Under the pieces are notes generated by a model that saw only the letters and a program-made list of their open reading frames with translations, ran no database searches and was not told the origin of the DNA. Shown piece after piece: positions 1 to 9,567 of a stretch of 64,000 nucleotides of DNA. A program made the translations under genes and the position numbers. The stretch lies in assembly GCA_900074725.1 (NCBI GenBank), contig LT598455.1, positions 745,802-809,801 of the forward strand, written 5' to 3'. The first letter of the stretch is position 1; each line of letters opens with the position of its first letter. The DNA comes from Lachancea dasiensis. Taxonomy: Eukaryota > Ascomycota > Saccharomycetes > Saccharomycetales > Saccharomycetaceae.

Positions 1-715
1 TTTGTTGTTATCGAGGCCACCAAAATTGAAGGCGGTGGGTTGCTTCTGAGTGGTCTCCTGTGCTCCTGACGAAGCTGCGAATCCTTTACCGAAAAGCGAA
101 GTAGATCCAGTGCTACCACCAAATGAAGGCATACTGGCTTGCGCATTTTGTTGTGGTGCGGCTGAAGTGAAGGGAGCCGCCTGTTGGACCTCCTTTTTTG
201 GTTCTTCTTGTTTCGTGAAATTGAAAGGGCTCGCATTGTTGGCTCCACTGGACTGGCTAGCACCACCAAATCCAAAGCCAAAACTGGTGGGTTTCGTGGT
301 TCCGGAACCGAAAGGTTGCGTCCCTGAACCAGATGACGGCCCCCCAAATGATCCAGTTCCTTGAGATGGCTTTCCGAACATGCTACCAGATGGCTGGCTC
401 GATTGAGTCCCTAAAGCTGAGCCAAATCCACCAAATGCCGGTTTTTGGCTATCTTCGGGTTTTGAAGGCGTGCTGGTGCCACCAAATGGAGACCCGGTCC
501 CTGGTGCCCCACTGTTATTGCTAAAATTAAATTGAGACACTGTCAAAGGAAAATATGTGTTAGAAAGTTGATTTTGGAGTTCAAGACAACCAAGGGGTTA
601 CTAAAACATACTCAATAGCTTGATTGATTTCTCAAACCACAGTTGGTTGCTTCAATTGTCGTTCTGTTTTCTTTGACATCTTGATTTACACTATAATATA
701 CATACCACTGCTCAT
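1..715 (-). CDS. NSP1: FG-repeat nucleoporin NSP1, N-terminal part (runs off left edge)
   Basis: Only the N-terminal FG-repeat region is inside the window. Exon 1 is just 10 nt (715-706: ATG AGC AGT G) and is followed by GTATGT at 705-700. Exon 2 starts at 539 after a CAG acceptor (542-540) and runs off the left edge. A TTCTAAC branch-like site lies at 565-559. The joined reading begins MSSVSQFNFSNNSG and then shows Gly/Ser/Thr/Gln-rich sequence with repeated FG, FGFG and FNF motifs. Nsp1 is a central-channel nucleoporin: its FG repeats bind transport receptors and its C-terminal coiled coil (not visible here) anchors the Nup57-Nup49 and Nup82 subcomplexes. The identity rests on the FG repeats, on the 5' intron (S. 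cerevisiae NSP1 also has one) and on the MHP1 neighbour (YJL042W-YJL041W, same orientation). Another FG nucleoporin is possible from the repeats alone. Confidence 0.8.
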
Positions 716-900
716 CTTAAAATTTGACGTTCTATTTAGTATCTATGTACGATAAACCGAGAAATCTTGGATAACCTTCGCCGCTTGCTTCATTAAGACT
801 CTCATACTTCAGTTCACCACAGTTCAAAAACCTGTCTGCAACGGACCAGCCGTTACTCAAAGCGTTGTCCATCAAATGTTACAAAACTTCACTTACTCCT

Positions 901-3900
901 TTATCCTTGACTATATTTTCGAACTTTCTGTATGTTGTCAAGCACCTCGTCGTAAACTCTGTCAATAGAGGCGTCCTCCTCGTTACTTGCGTCCAGGATA
1001 GCAGTGTGTTCATCTTCATCATCCATATCCTGTTCTTTTTCTTTCTTCTGGACGCTTGACTGAAGTGCGTTGCTGAGGGGACGTGTGATATGTGGCTGAG
1101 AATTACCGGTTTCCTCGTCGTATTCACCTTCTTGCCGTTTCTTGAAAAGTTCATGTAAATTAACTCCTTGATCGCGAAGGTCTTCCAGGAATTGGGTGAC
1201 TGATGCAATATCGTTTGTCAGAATAAACTCCTTGATCTGCTCGCTGTCAAGATTAGCGGCAGCATTTCTCAAGTTAGGATCTTCTAACAACAAATTTCTG
1301 CGTACCCCGTTGGGAAGGCCAGTGGCTTCATGTTGTTGTTTATGATGCTGGTGAGATCCAGTTTGATCCATGATGTGCTGACTCTTACGCAAAACACTTC
1401 CTTCCTCCTTCAACTGCTCTCGAGCATGAGAAGCAGGCGTATCGCTTTCATCTTCCTTTATCTCCACGGCATCTTCGGCTGGACCCGAGTACTCTATAGG
1501 TGGGTGGTGGAAAGGCAGCAAAGCGGAGTGGCCACTGTCTGTGAATTGCTTTGAGGACAGAGTAGCTGATGAGCCGGCTCTTTTAATGTTTCGAGGGTCC
1601 CCCAGATGTACACTCGTTTCCTGATGATTAGGAAGAGAGAGGTCAGTGTAGCGCTGGGCAAGTAGTCTCAAACCTCTTTCAAACGTAGCATCAATGAAAC
1701 AAAATCTGATGAGCGTTTCTTTGCCACTAGTGCTCAAATTTCCGTCAACACGGAGTTTGAATAGATCCTCTGTCATTTTGTTGATAAAACAACGAGTCTT
1801 TGTTAAACGGGCCACAAAATTCTCGGCCACAACCTTTAAGTCTTCCTTCTTCATAGGTTTTTCGGTCAGAAGAACAGAAAGTTCTTTCTGTAAGCACTTC
1901 AAATTAGCTGACATTTCATCTGAATTTGCGTCATTATCAACTTTTTTTAGAGCAGATTCCATATTTCTTAGACCAAACAGAGATATTCTATCTCTTACTT
2001 TTTCTGACACACCATCGACGTCTATATCCAGTGTCAATAGGGACGTACTCTTGCGCATTGCAGCAGCTAGGGCACAGGCTGATGCAGAATCTAGTTTAGT
2101 TCCTTGCATTGAAACATAACTCAGCTTTGAGCACATTGGAAAAACTTCTGCAAGGGTCACAACAGATGTAGAAGGTATATTGTTGTAATCCAACTGAAGG
2201 CGCATCAAATTTACAAAGACAGGCAAATAATTGGTGAGATGACGAGTAATATGAGGAAAAATTTGAGGGTTGTTCGAAAGATCTAGCAACTTCAAGTTGT
2301 CACAATAACACAGACTGCTGATTAGTCTCAACAGCTCGTTGTTGGTAGACTCGGAGGTTTCTGAAACCTCCAAATTGGTAGAATTGAGTGAAATATACTT
2401 GAAGACGTTATTATTATATTGCATCTTCTCAATCAGCGTAGTCGAAAACATGTCAAGCTTACCACGAAGATCATTGTAACCCATATCAATCCCCGTAACA
2501 TTAGATTGAGCCAACCATTCTGCTAGCAAAGTGCACTGTTCAGCTGTCAATTCATTATAAGCCAGCCCTAGTCGTTCGGTACTGATACAGCCAAGTTCAA
2601 TAAAATTCTTGAATTGTTGCAACGACATCTTAGCACCAGATAATATAATTTCTTCGAGACCACCATTGGTTGTGAGAGAAGCCGTTAATAGGTCCCAATT
2701 CATGTCCTTTCTATTCTGCAAGGAAGATTCCATTCGCATCACGCTAGACTTTTGAGAGGATTTTGACGGTTTCTGAACATTAATGGAGACCCCGGGAACC
2801 ATTGTCAAATCCAGTGAGCTTAAGCTCTTGCATTGGGCGACAAAGTAGCATAGTACCTTCCAACCTTCGGGATCCAGCTTTGCATTTCTAAGAGACAGCT
2901 TCTCAAACTCCTTCTTTTGCACAATTGCACACAATATAACATTGAGCATTTCAACACTGAGGCTCACGCCGTCCAAAGATAAACATAGCACTGGGGCCAC
3001 GCTCAAAAAGTCGCTGAAAGATAAAACCTCTATGAGAGATGGCTTCGGGTTCCTCAACTGCAACAGCGGGATTGGGTCAGTCGATCCTTTTTTGAGCTGT
3101 TTTAAGGTTGCAGGAATGGGTAAAATTTCTCGGAGATGACAACAACGTGTGTACACTATGTCGAGTGGGACTTTAGCATCCTGTGGTGGGTAAACAGTGC
3201 TATCTTCATCATCGCTCACAGATGCAGTCGAATTTAAAGAGGCAGCTGAGCGTCTACTCATCATAGGTTTATCAATTTTGACTTCTGATGCTGTTTTGGA
3301 AACAGAAACTTCTTCCTCATTGTTGGGCAAAGACTTGCTAGCCTCTATTGAATTTTTCCTTGCTCGAGACTGCGCAGACTTAGCTGGCCGATCGGTGTTG
3401 TTAGCGACTTCAACTCCATTCTTAGCCTCGCTAGGTGCAACCTCCGGCTTTTTCTCTTCTCTCTTCTTCATATCAGTCTCGTTTATAGTTGGATTGCTGA
3501 GAAGCTTTAAATGACCGGAACCACCGACAACAATTCCTGAAGTTGTCTTCTGCAAAATTTCGCGCTTTTCTTCAGGAGTGAGCCTATGAATTATCACTGA
3601 GCCATCAGGATTAACCTCGACCTCTCCCCTCCTCGGATTTTTGCTGCAAATCTGTTGCGGAGGATCGTTGAAATAAGTGTTCGTCGCAAAAGAAACTTTC
3701 CGCAAGGGTTTGACCTTATCCAAACCAGGAATGTTGACCTTCTGCTTAACTTTGTGTCTTCTTGGAGGATCTTCATCACTTGACTCTGTATCCGAGTCAG
3801 ACAAAGAAGCTCTCGAAGAAGGATCATCGGTATGTGAAGTGACTCTTTTTAAAAATGCGCCAAATTTGTTGGTAGGGGAGGCAGCAGTGGTGCTTAGACG

Positions 3901-4902
3901 CCTATTGTGCTCGGAACGCGCAAAGGAAGGTTGTTTCTTGATTGCAGGGGGGAGCCTCGACCGACGAGGATGAGAGGGGATTGGCCGTCCTTTGGCATCA
4001 ACACGACGCTGCGACTTTGAAACCGCCGTAGACTCCACATCCTCATCTATCGAAAACGTGGCGTTAGACTTCGCACTTTTGGGGGGCGGAAGCTTATGGT
4101 CCAAAGAGTCTGTGACAAATGAGTTAGCCCTATAGCGCTGTAAGAATTCATCCAGTCTATAATTGTCGTCATTTTCGTGTTCTAAGGGTGCTGTTTTCGA
4201 CCTGCCCAGTGGGGGCATCACGGGCTCCAACGATGTTTCCTTGTTCCCCCCAAGGGATGAAGCCGATTCGAGATTTTGTTTGGCTGCGGCTGCGTCATTT
4301 CCTTGTGAGGTATTGGACTGAAAGCTTCTGCCACCGGTCTCGCTGTTGTTTCCATCCGAGCTCATACTACTTCGCCTGGATGAATCTCTCTTGGTGTCGT
4401 CTTTCTTTTTGCGACCGAACAGTGATCTCAAAAAGCCAGGTTTCTCACGCTTGGAGTCGTCCATGTGCCCGCTGGAGTTCAACGACAGCGACTTAGTTCG
4501 CCGAACTGCAAGACCCTGGTCGTAGGGATTCAACGTGTATAAAGAGTATTCATTTGTGCCTCTGGAATCGGATGCGGAGCTTCTTCGCTCCCTAATATCA
4601 CCATTCGAAGTCGCTGATAAGTTTGGAACTGACGATCTGGGTGATGCAGCTCGCGAAACACCGGAGGCTGACGTAGATCTCTCGCTGAGAACATTTTGCC
4701 GAGATAATTTCTCGGATTGCTTCGAAGCATTAACGGAGTGATTTTGTTCCTTCTCCACGTTTGAATCTGAGCTATCAGAGTGTTGTTGTGGCACCGGACT
4801 GTTGGTTCTGGTTAGCCAGTCCACGTTCAACGACTCCAGATGACCCTTTCTCCGGAGATTCGCTTCGCTCCATTTCCGCTCGGAGGAAACGCTTTCTGTC
4901 AT
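901..4902 (-). CDS. MHP1: MHP1-like microtubule-associated protein
   Basis: The protein is 1333 aa from the first in-frame ATG at 4902; upstream in-frame codons are only TTG. The N-terminal third is low-complexity, Ser/Arg/Lys-rich and probably disordered. A block reading SFATNTYFNDPPQQICSKNP followed by RLTPEEKREIL matches the best-conserved region of S. cerevisiae Mhp1. The second half contains leucine-rich-repeat-like units (for example LKLLDLSNNPQI, ERLGLAYNELTAEQC, VTGIDMGYNDL) inside the conserved segment that starts RCCHLREILPIPATLKQLKKG. Mhp1 was described as essential in yeast and as binding and stabilising microtubules through a segment resembling mammalian MAP repeats. The gene lies 185 bp upstream of NSP1 in the same orientation, as in S. 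cerevisiae. Confidence 0.93.
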   Translation of the reverse strand: MTESVSSERKWSEANLRRKGHLESLNVDWLTRTNSPVPQQHSDSSDSNVEKEQNHSVNASKQSEKLSRQNVLSERSTSASGVSRAASPRSSVPNLSATSNGDIRERRSSASDSRGTNEYSLYTLNPYDQGLAVRRTKSLSLNSSGHMDDSKREKPGFLRSLFGRKKKDDTKRDSSRRSSMSSDGNNSETGGRSFQSNTSQGNDAAAAKQNLESASSLGGNKETSLEPVMPPLGRSKTAPLEHENDDNYRLDEFLQRYRANSFVTDSLDHKLPPPKSAKSNATFSIDEDVESTAVSKSQRRVDAKGRPIPSHPRRSRLPPAIKKQPSFARSEHNRRLSTTAASPTNKFGAFLKRVTSHTDDPSSRASLSDSDTESSDEDPPRRHKVKQKVNIPGLDKVKPLRKVSFATNTYFNDPPQQICSKNPRRGEVEVNPDGSVIIHRLTPEEKREILQKTTSGIVVGGSGHLKLLSNPTINETDMKKREEKKPEVAPSEAKNGVEVANNTDRPAKSAQSRARKNSIEASKSLPNNEEEVSVSKTASEVKIDKPMMSRRSAASLNSTASVSDDEDSTVYPPQDAKVPLDIVYTRCCHLREILPIPATLKQLKKGSTDPIPLLQLRNPKPSLIEVLSFSDFLSVAPVLCLSLDGVSLSVEMLNVILCAIVQKKEFEKLSLRNAKLDPEGWKVLCYFVAQCKSLSSLDLTMVPGVSINVQKPSKSSQKSSVMRMESSLQNRKDMNWDLLTASLTTNGGLEEIILSGAKMSLQQFKNFIELGCISTERLGLAYNELTAEQCTLLAEWLAQSNVTGIDMGYNDLRGKLDMFSTTLIEKMQYNNNVFKYISLNSTNLEVSETSESTNNELLRLISSLCYCDNLKLLDLSNNPQIFPHITRHLTNYLPVFVNLMRLQLDYNNIPSTSVVTLAEVFPMCSKLSYVSMQGTKLDSASACALAAAMRKSTSLLTLDIDVDGVSEKVRDRISLFGLRNMESALKKVDNDANSDEMSANLKCLQKELSVLLTEKPMKKEDLKVVAENFVARLTKTRCFINKMTEDLFKLRVDGNLSTSGKETLIRFCFIDATFERGLRLLAQRYTDLSLPNHQETSVHLGDPRNIKRAGSSATLSSKQFTDSGHSALLPFHHPPIEYSGPAEDAVEIKEDESDTPASHAREQLKEEGSVLRKSQHIMDQTGSHQHHKQQHEATGLPNGVRRNLLLEDPNLRNAAANLDSEQIKEFILTNDIASVTQFLEDLRDQGVNLHELFKKRQEGEYDEETGNSQPHITRPLSNALQSSVQKKEKEQDMDDEDEHTAILDASNEEDASIDRVYDEVLDNIQKVRKYSQG

Positions 4903-5809
4903 CCTTAAGCAGAGTAGAGACTGGCCCGTAGTCAAATATGACGCTTGACACTCCCACCGACCTTGAGCCTGCTCTTATTGCAGTAGTTCCCGATGCTTTA
5001 TTCTACCCTTGGATACATAATCAGAGATTTCTAAGACTTCTTACGTACATAATGACCAACATCTGCTCGATAATATCTCAGCGGTAATATGGCCAACAAA
5101 GAGCCTTCCTCCGATACTCGAAGGACGGGACATCCAAGCTCCAATGTAGGGTTCCGACTAGCATCTCCTAGAGCTAACTCAATTCAAATGTCAAGTTTAT
5201 TTTCGGCATCTTAGCAGTTTTTTTATTGATTAATGTTTAAGTGTCCATGGTTTATGGGCCTAGCAAGGTTGGAATAACGGTCAGATAACACAGTATAATG
5301 GCCTTTGATTTGTCAATGCAATATTAACAGGCTCATTCATGTACTGGAATATCCGAGAGGACTGTGCTAGGAAATTTTGGTGGTGGCCCTTAGCATGTGC
5401 TTGACTGTCGAAAGGTTGTGTTGCATCATCCTAAAAGAGGTTCCAATACGATCAGAAGAACTAACTTCAGTAGAAGAATACAAGCCTAAGCACGAGATTT
5501 GCCCTCTGGGCTACAGTGGGGTTGCTACATGGCTTTTAATGCTGTTCGAATACCTAAGGGAATTTGCTACAGGGCTTTTAATGCTGTTCGAATACGTAAG
5601 GGAATTCGCTCAAGCGATGCAATCTAGTTGAAATCGGGAGTCCAGCTTGCTAGTTCGTCGAATTAACTTTTGGGTGGAAGCTTGAAATGCACTCCATGTC
5701 TGATTAGGCCGAGGAAATAACGGTCCAACTATACCAAGTGCGAAACGCAATTCACTATGTTGAGGTCATATTGGAGTTATCTGGAACTTTACAAGATGAG
5801 AGGACAACG
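4903..5809. other. Divergent intergenic region MHP1/GYP6
   Basis: About 900 bp separate the divergent MHP1 and GYP6 genes. I see no tRNA and no convincing gene. The only in-frame ATG of note opens a reading frame of about 79 codons (5395-5631) that owes its second half to a 42-bp tandem duplication (listed separately). It resembles no family I know and is probably chance. In S. cerevisiae a short uncharacterised gene (YJL043W) sits here; nothing recognisable as its counterpart is visible. Confidence 0.5.
5524..5607. repeat. Tandem direct duplication, two 42-bp units
   Basis: Two adjacent 42-bp units (5524-5565 and 5566-5607) differ at three positions by eye. Each starts GCTACA and contains TTTTAATGCTGTTCGAATAC. 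The unit length is a multiple of three, so the duplication is in frame in the small ORF around it. The high identity suggests a recent local duplication. Confidence 0.9.
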
Positions 5810-5941
5810 ATGAGCTACTTCAAGCTTAGTTTTACGCTTTTGCTTGTGTGTCTTTTTAAGCTGGGAAGCCGGTACACGTTTATCGAATTTCAACATCCTG
5901 AGAGAAAACTGATATATGAGATACCCATACGACGTCTGCCG

Positions 5942-7105
5942 ATGAACAACTTAGACCAGATTGAGCACCTGGTAAGCCGCTATGAAACTCGCGAGGAGCT
6001 AGCCAAGCGTGGCGTATGGGGTGGAGCGCTGTATCGCGCGGAAGAAGTCCCCTTTCTGGACCGAGGGTGGTGCTGGAAGACGCTACTTTTGGGGGACGAA
6101 GACGAGCTTTTGGTCACGGAGCTGGCGGAAGTGCCCGAGGACAGCAGTACAACAACCCAGTGGTATTCCAGCGACCGTCAGCCGCAGGTCAGAAACCTTA
6201 CATCTGAACAGGTGAGCACACATCCTTTAATGGAAACGTCCAGTGCACAGCCCAACTCAGTTCAAGAGCCAGATGATCGACTGAAGGAGAAAATATCAGT
6301 TCAAGAAACTCTGGAAATCGTGAGATTGGATGTTTCGCGTCTTTTGCTGCATCCAATATTCGAGTCTGCCGAAAGCAAGCGGGAGATGATTCAGATTCTG
6401 TACAACTACGTTATACACAATCAGACTAGCTATAAACAAGGTTACCACGAGCTATGTGGCGCTGTTTATATCCAGATGGCGAATGAGGAGCCGGAGAACC
6501 GGAAGCTCAATACCTTGAACATTTTTAACAAACTAATGCAGCGCGCGCGCCCCATATTTTACGAAGAGGCCACCCTACTTGATTTCGCGCAGTCAAAATT
6601 CGACAGGATCCTCCGGCTCGCCGTGCCAAACCTACACAAGCTGTTAACGAAACACCACGGCTTAGACAATGCTGTTTGGCTGATACGTTGGACACGACTG
6701 TTGTTTTTAAGAGAGTTTGACCTAAATTATGTGCTTCGCATCTGGGACCATTTGCTGACGTTCATGGTTCCGCTGGAAGATTTAGTGGCATGCTGTGTGG
6801 TTGTGTTACTGATAGCTATCACACGAGATTTGTATTCGTGTGAAGACCAGGGAGAAATCATCAGCATATTGCTACACTACCCCAGAGACAAATTGATAGA
6901 CTGCGTGGAGCTGATGAAGCAGAGTGCGAGTCTCTTTGAACTCTACGCCACTAAGAGGTACGATGACATGCAATCGTTGGGCGACAACTTGTGCAGGATT
7001 CACAATCGCGACTGGTACGATAAACAGACGCAAGTCTCAGACCACAATCGCTTGAGACTGGAAGAGAGACTCAAGAGAAGGGTGGGCCTGAGGTTGAAAA
7101 AGTGA
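5942..7105 (+). CDS. GYP6: Rab GTPase-activating protein, TBC domain (Gyp6-like)
   Basis: The 387-aa protein (from ATG 5942) has a TBC domain. The arginine-finger motif VRLDVSR (D130, R133) and the glutamine-finger motif YKQGYHEL (Y164, Q166) are both present, so it should be an active dual-finger GAP. S. cerevisiae Gyp6 accelerates GTP hydrolysis by Ypt6, the Rab6-like GTPase of endosome-to-Golgi transport; this specificity is inferred from family and position next to MHP1 (YJL044C/YJL042W). The start is uncertain. An upstream in-frame ATG at 5810 would add 44 residues containing a hydrophobic stretch unlike TBC proteins, so I prefer 5942, which opens directly with MNNLDQIEHLVSRYETREELA. S. 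cerevisiae Gyp6 is longer (about 458 aa). Confidence 0.88.
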   Translation: MNNLDQIEHLVSRYETREELAKRGVWGGALYRAEEVPFLDRGWCWKTLLLGDEDELLVTELAEVPEDSSTTTQWYSSDRQPQVRNLTSEQVSTHPLMETSSAQPNSVQEPDDRLKEKISVQETLEIVRLDVSRLLLHPIFESAESKREMIQILYNYVIHNQTSYKQGYHELCGAVYIQMANEEPENRKLNTLNIFNKLMQRARPIFYEEATLLDFAQSKFDRILRLAVPNLHKLLTKHHGLDNAVWLIRWTRLLFLREFDLNYVLRIWDHLLTFMVPLEDLVACCVVVLLIAITRDLYSCEDQGEIISILLHYPRDKLIDCVELMKQSASLFELYATKRYDDMQSLGDNLCRIHNRDWYDKQTQVSDHNRLRLEERLKRRVGLRLKK

Positions 7106-7228
7106 AGGGCGGAGGTGCGCGCTTCCCACCCCAACCCTTCCCCGCTGTCATTTTCGTAAAACAATGGGTTTATCTCATTATCGTTATATAGAGGCGTCGT
7201 AACAGCCAATTACAGCTAACTAACTCAT

Positions 7229-7975
7229 CTATTTCTTCTGGCCCTGAGAAGCAACGGCAGCGGCACCAGCAGCAGCGGCTTCTGGGTCCAAGTAGTAAGA
7301 AGGCTTGGTTGGCTTCAAGTTGTCGTCCAACTCGAACACCAGTGGGATACCGGTAGGGATGTTCAACTTGGCAATGTCGGCGTCCGAGATGCCTTCCAAG
7401 TGCTTGACCAAGGCTCTCAAAGAGTTACCGTGGGCGGCGATCATAACGGTCTTGCCTTCCAACAACTCCTTGGAGATGGTGTCTTGCCAGTATGGCAACA
7501 ATCTTTCGATGACAATCGATAGAGACTCGGTGGCTGGGATGGCACTTGGGTCGACGTCCTTGTATCTTTCGTCGTCCTTTTGCGAGAATTCAGACTTGTC
7601 CTCGATTGGTGGAGGAGGAACGTCGAACGATCTTCTCCAGGTGTTGAATTGTTCTTCACCGTATTCGGCCAAAGTAGCAGCCTTGTCCTTACCCTGCAAA
7701 GCACCGTAGTGTCTTTCGTTTAGTCTCCACGATCTGACAGTTGGGATCCATAGTCTGTCGGCAGAGCTCAAAGCGATGTTGGCAGTTTGAATGGCTCTGG
7801 ACAACTTAGAGGTGAACAAAATGTCAGGGTTGACGTTCTTTTCCTTCAAAAGTTCACCGGCACGCGCAGCTTCTTTTTCACCAACAGCGGACAATCTAAC
7901 GTCCACCCATCCGGTGAAAAGGTTTTTTTCGTTCCATTCGGATTGACCGTGTCTGACAAGAACTAGCTTAGGCAT
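7229..7975 (-). CDS. GPM1: Phosphoglycerate mutase (2,3-BPG-dependent)
   Basis: A 248-aa protein nearly identical in layout to S. cerevisiae Gpm1 (247 aa). It interconverts 3- and 2-phosphoglycerate in cytosolic glycolysis and gluconeogenesis. The phosphohistidine motif [10 protein letters not shown] is at residues 6-15 (H9 counting Met), [13 protein letters not shown] follows in the active-site region, and the second catalytic histidine lies in [18 protein letters not shown]. The tail is Ala-rich and ends GQKK, with VASQG before it. Codon use is strongly biased to preferred yeast codons, as expected of a very highly expressed gene. GPM1, NNR2, MCR1, DBR1, SDH1 and AVT3 follow in the same order and orientation as YKL152C-YKL146W in S. 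cerevisiae. Confidence 0.98.
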   Translation of the reverse strand: MPKLVLVRHGQSEWNEKNLFTGWVDVRLSAVGEKEAARAGELLKEKNVNPDILFTSKLSRAIQTANIALSSADRLWIPTVRSWRLNERHYGALQGKDKAATLAEYGEEQFNTWRRSFDVPPPPIEDKSEFSQKDDERYKDVDPSAIPATESLSIVIERLLPYWQDTISKELLEGKTVMIAAHGNSLRALVKHLEGISDADIAKLNIPTGIPLVFELDDNLKPTKPSYYLDPEAAAAGAAAVASQGQKK

Positions 7976-8595
7976 TGTGAGGCTGATATAAAAGTTGGTT
8001 TTGAGATACTAACACTAGAGATTTTTCGATTACTACAACAAAAATGGTGCCCGTCAATGTTCTACCCTACTTATAGGCTGGGAAAAGGTCAGTACTGTGG
8101 ATCCCAGTCTGACCATTTTTTTCACTGCCTCACGAGAGTGCAACAGCGTGCTTGTGGGATACCCTGGTATCGCTGACGTTTCCATCCAGTGCTGATCTGC
8201 ACGAGATTGGGCACACACCACACCTGGTGAAGTTCACAAAGTTAAGCCAAATGTGAACTACAGGCGCGAGAATCAAAAAGGAAGCCCAGGGAAGCCGAAG
8301 GACGCTGCCGGAAGCCGAGGGAAGCTCCAAGGCACGTGACGGAATGCGTTTAGAGGGAGCAAAATTGTATGCATCTAAACAGAGGGGAAGTATATCATTA
8401 TGTACCAATGTGGCACGCCTGTGTCAGAGCCTGGACGGATACTTGGGCGAGCAGTGCCACTAGGTATGAGCGTGGGACGGCCGAGCCCTTCGAGTATGGT
8501 GTGTCGGGCTGGCTCGAACGGGAGAGGCTTTCACACCAATGTGCCGTCCCTGGCTTTTCATTTTTTTTTTGACCAGCGCAGTTAGGAGCCCGCTG
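7976..8595. other. GPM1 promoter and NNR2 3' region
   Basis: This 620-bp interval holds the GPM1 promoter (its sites are listed separately) and the 3' flank of NNR2, which reads in the same direction. Short open frames on both strands have no family resemblance and I regard them as chance. Confidence 0.6.
8280..8338 (-). promoter_or_regulatory. GPM1 upstream activating region: four Gcr1-type boxes and an E-box
   Basis: Read on the GPM1 strand, four GCTTCC boxes (CTTCC is the Gcr1 core) occur with plus-strand GGAAGC at 8280, 8290, 8310 and 8320, that is at 10, 20 and 10 bp spacing on one face of the helix. A palindromic CACGTG E-box lies at 8333-8338. The cluster is about 305-360 bp upstream of the GPM1 ATG, and a TATAAG stands at 8075-8070. 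Gcr1/Gcr2 and the bHLH factor Tye7 are known activators of glycolytic genes in S. cerevisiae. I did not find a convincing Rap1 site. Confidence 0.65.
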
Positions 8596-9567
8596 CTAAT
8601 CTCGTTCACCAAGCAGTCTCTCAAAAGCGTGCCCTACGCGGTCGTTGACGTCTGTGGTTTGCATGGATCTACCGACCTTTTCGTAGGCTAGACGTGCACA
8701 CTCGCGGGTAATGGCGCTTCCCACGTAGCAACTAGTCACGACCATCGGTAGCCATTCCAGGGTCTCAGGAGGTTGCCAGATGCGGAAGTCGTGCGTAGCA
8801 CGACTAAAAGCTAGCATTGTGGCTATTACCCCCGTTAGAGTGTCGCCCTGGCCCCCTACCCGTTTGCTGGAGCCCGTGGCCGAGCATTTCAACGGCTCGG
8901 AGCCCTCAAACCAGATGCAGTCGTCAGTGCCCTTCTCCACGACTACGCACTTCAAGGCGCGGGCTACCTCGGCGCCTGATTCGCAGCCTAGGCGGTCCAG
9001 AATCCGCTTGAATTCCACGACATTGGGGGTCAAAACTAGTCGCCCTGGCTTAAAAGCGCGCAGAATTGCGCACATCCTCTCCGAGTAGCGGGAGTCCGAG
9101 ATCAAAAATAGTCCATCTGCGTCCAGCACCACCGGGACTTCCCCTTTGTGCGCAGTCGTTAGGTACTCCAGGATTTCAACAACCGAGTCTAGCATTTGGC
9201 GATCCCGACCCAGACCGGGACCCACCACGCAAACGTGCATGCGGTCCAACAGTCCCCGGATCTTGTCCATGGAAGGTGGTCCGTCCGAACCAGCCTGGCG
9301 CAAGTAGGGATGCACCATCAGATTGGGAGTGTAGCCCTTGATCACCGGCGCTGCGTTCAACTCGCACAACACATGTGTCAGATCAGCACCAAAAAGAGCT
9401 GCAGAGTGGGCACTAAAATAAGGAGCACCCGTGTAGTCTTCACACCCGCCTACCACACATACTCGCCCACATTGGCCCTTGTGGAACTCCGGACTCAGCG
9501 GCGGGATGACTGCCCTTTTGGCCAATTGCAAAATTTCCTTATGAGACAACCGCGCAAGCATCGTCAT
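8596..9567 (-). CDS. NNR2: ATP-dependent NAD(P)H-hydrate dehydratase
   Basis: A 323-aa enzyme of the YjeF-C/carbohydrate-kinase-like fold. It repairs hydrated NAD(P)H (NADHX/NADPHX) back to NAD(P)H using ATP, in partnership with the NADHX epimerase. Visible motifs are GGCEDYTGAPYFSA (about 40-53), VVGPGLGRD (123-131), VLDADGLFL (147-155), LTPNVVEFKRI (179-189) and the nucleotide-binding, catalytic GGQGDTLTG (238-246, D242). S. cerevisiae YKL151C begins MLAELSHREL, which aligns with the internal ATG at 9561 (MLARLSHKEI); I kept the ATG six bases upstream, and either is possible. The gene is noticeably richer in G+C than its neighbours. It is the known neighbour of GPM1 and MCR1. Confidence 0.93.
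   Translation of the reverse strand: MTMLARLSHKEILQLAKRAVIPPLSPEFHKGQCGRVCVVGGCEDYTGAPYFSAHSAALFGADLTHVLCELNAAPVIKGYTPNLMVHPYLRQAGSDGPPSMDKIRGLLDRMHVCVVGPGLGRDRQMLDSVVEILEYLTTAHKGEVPVVLDADGLFLISDSRYSERMCAILRAFKPGRLVLTPNVVEFKRILDRLGCESGAEVARALKCVVVEKGTDDCIWFEGSEPLKCSATGSSKRVGGQGDTLTGVIATMLAFSRATHDFRIWQPPETLEWLPMVVTSCYVGSAITRECARLAYEKVGRSMQTTDVNDRVGHAFERLLGERD

Noticed and set aside
4903-4935. Longer N-termini using TTG or GTG for MHP1, NNR2, MAD2, CTK2, PPR1, NUP1, LTV1 and TAD2
   Set aside because: Yeast nuclear genes start at ATG with rare exceptions, and the downstream ATGs agree with known protein starts.
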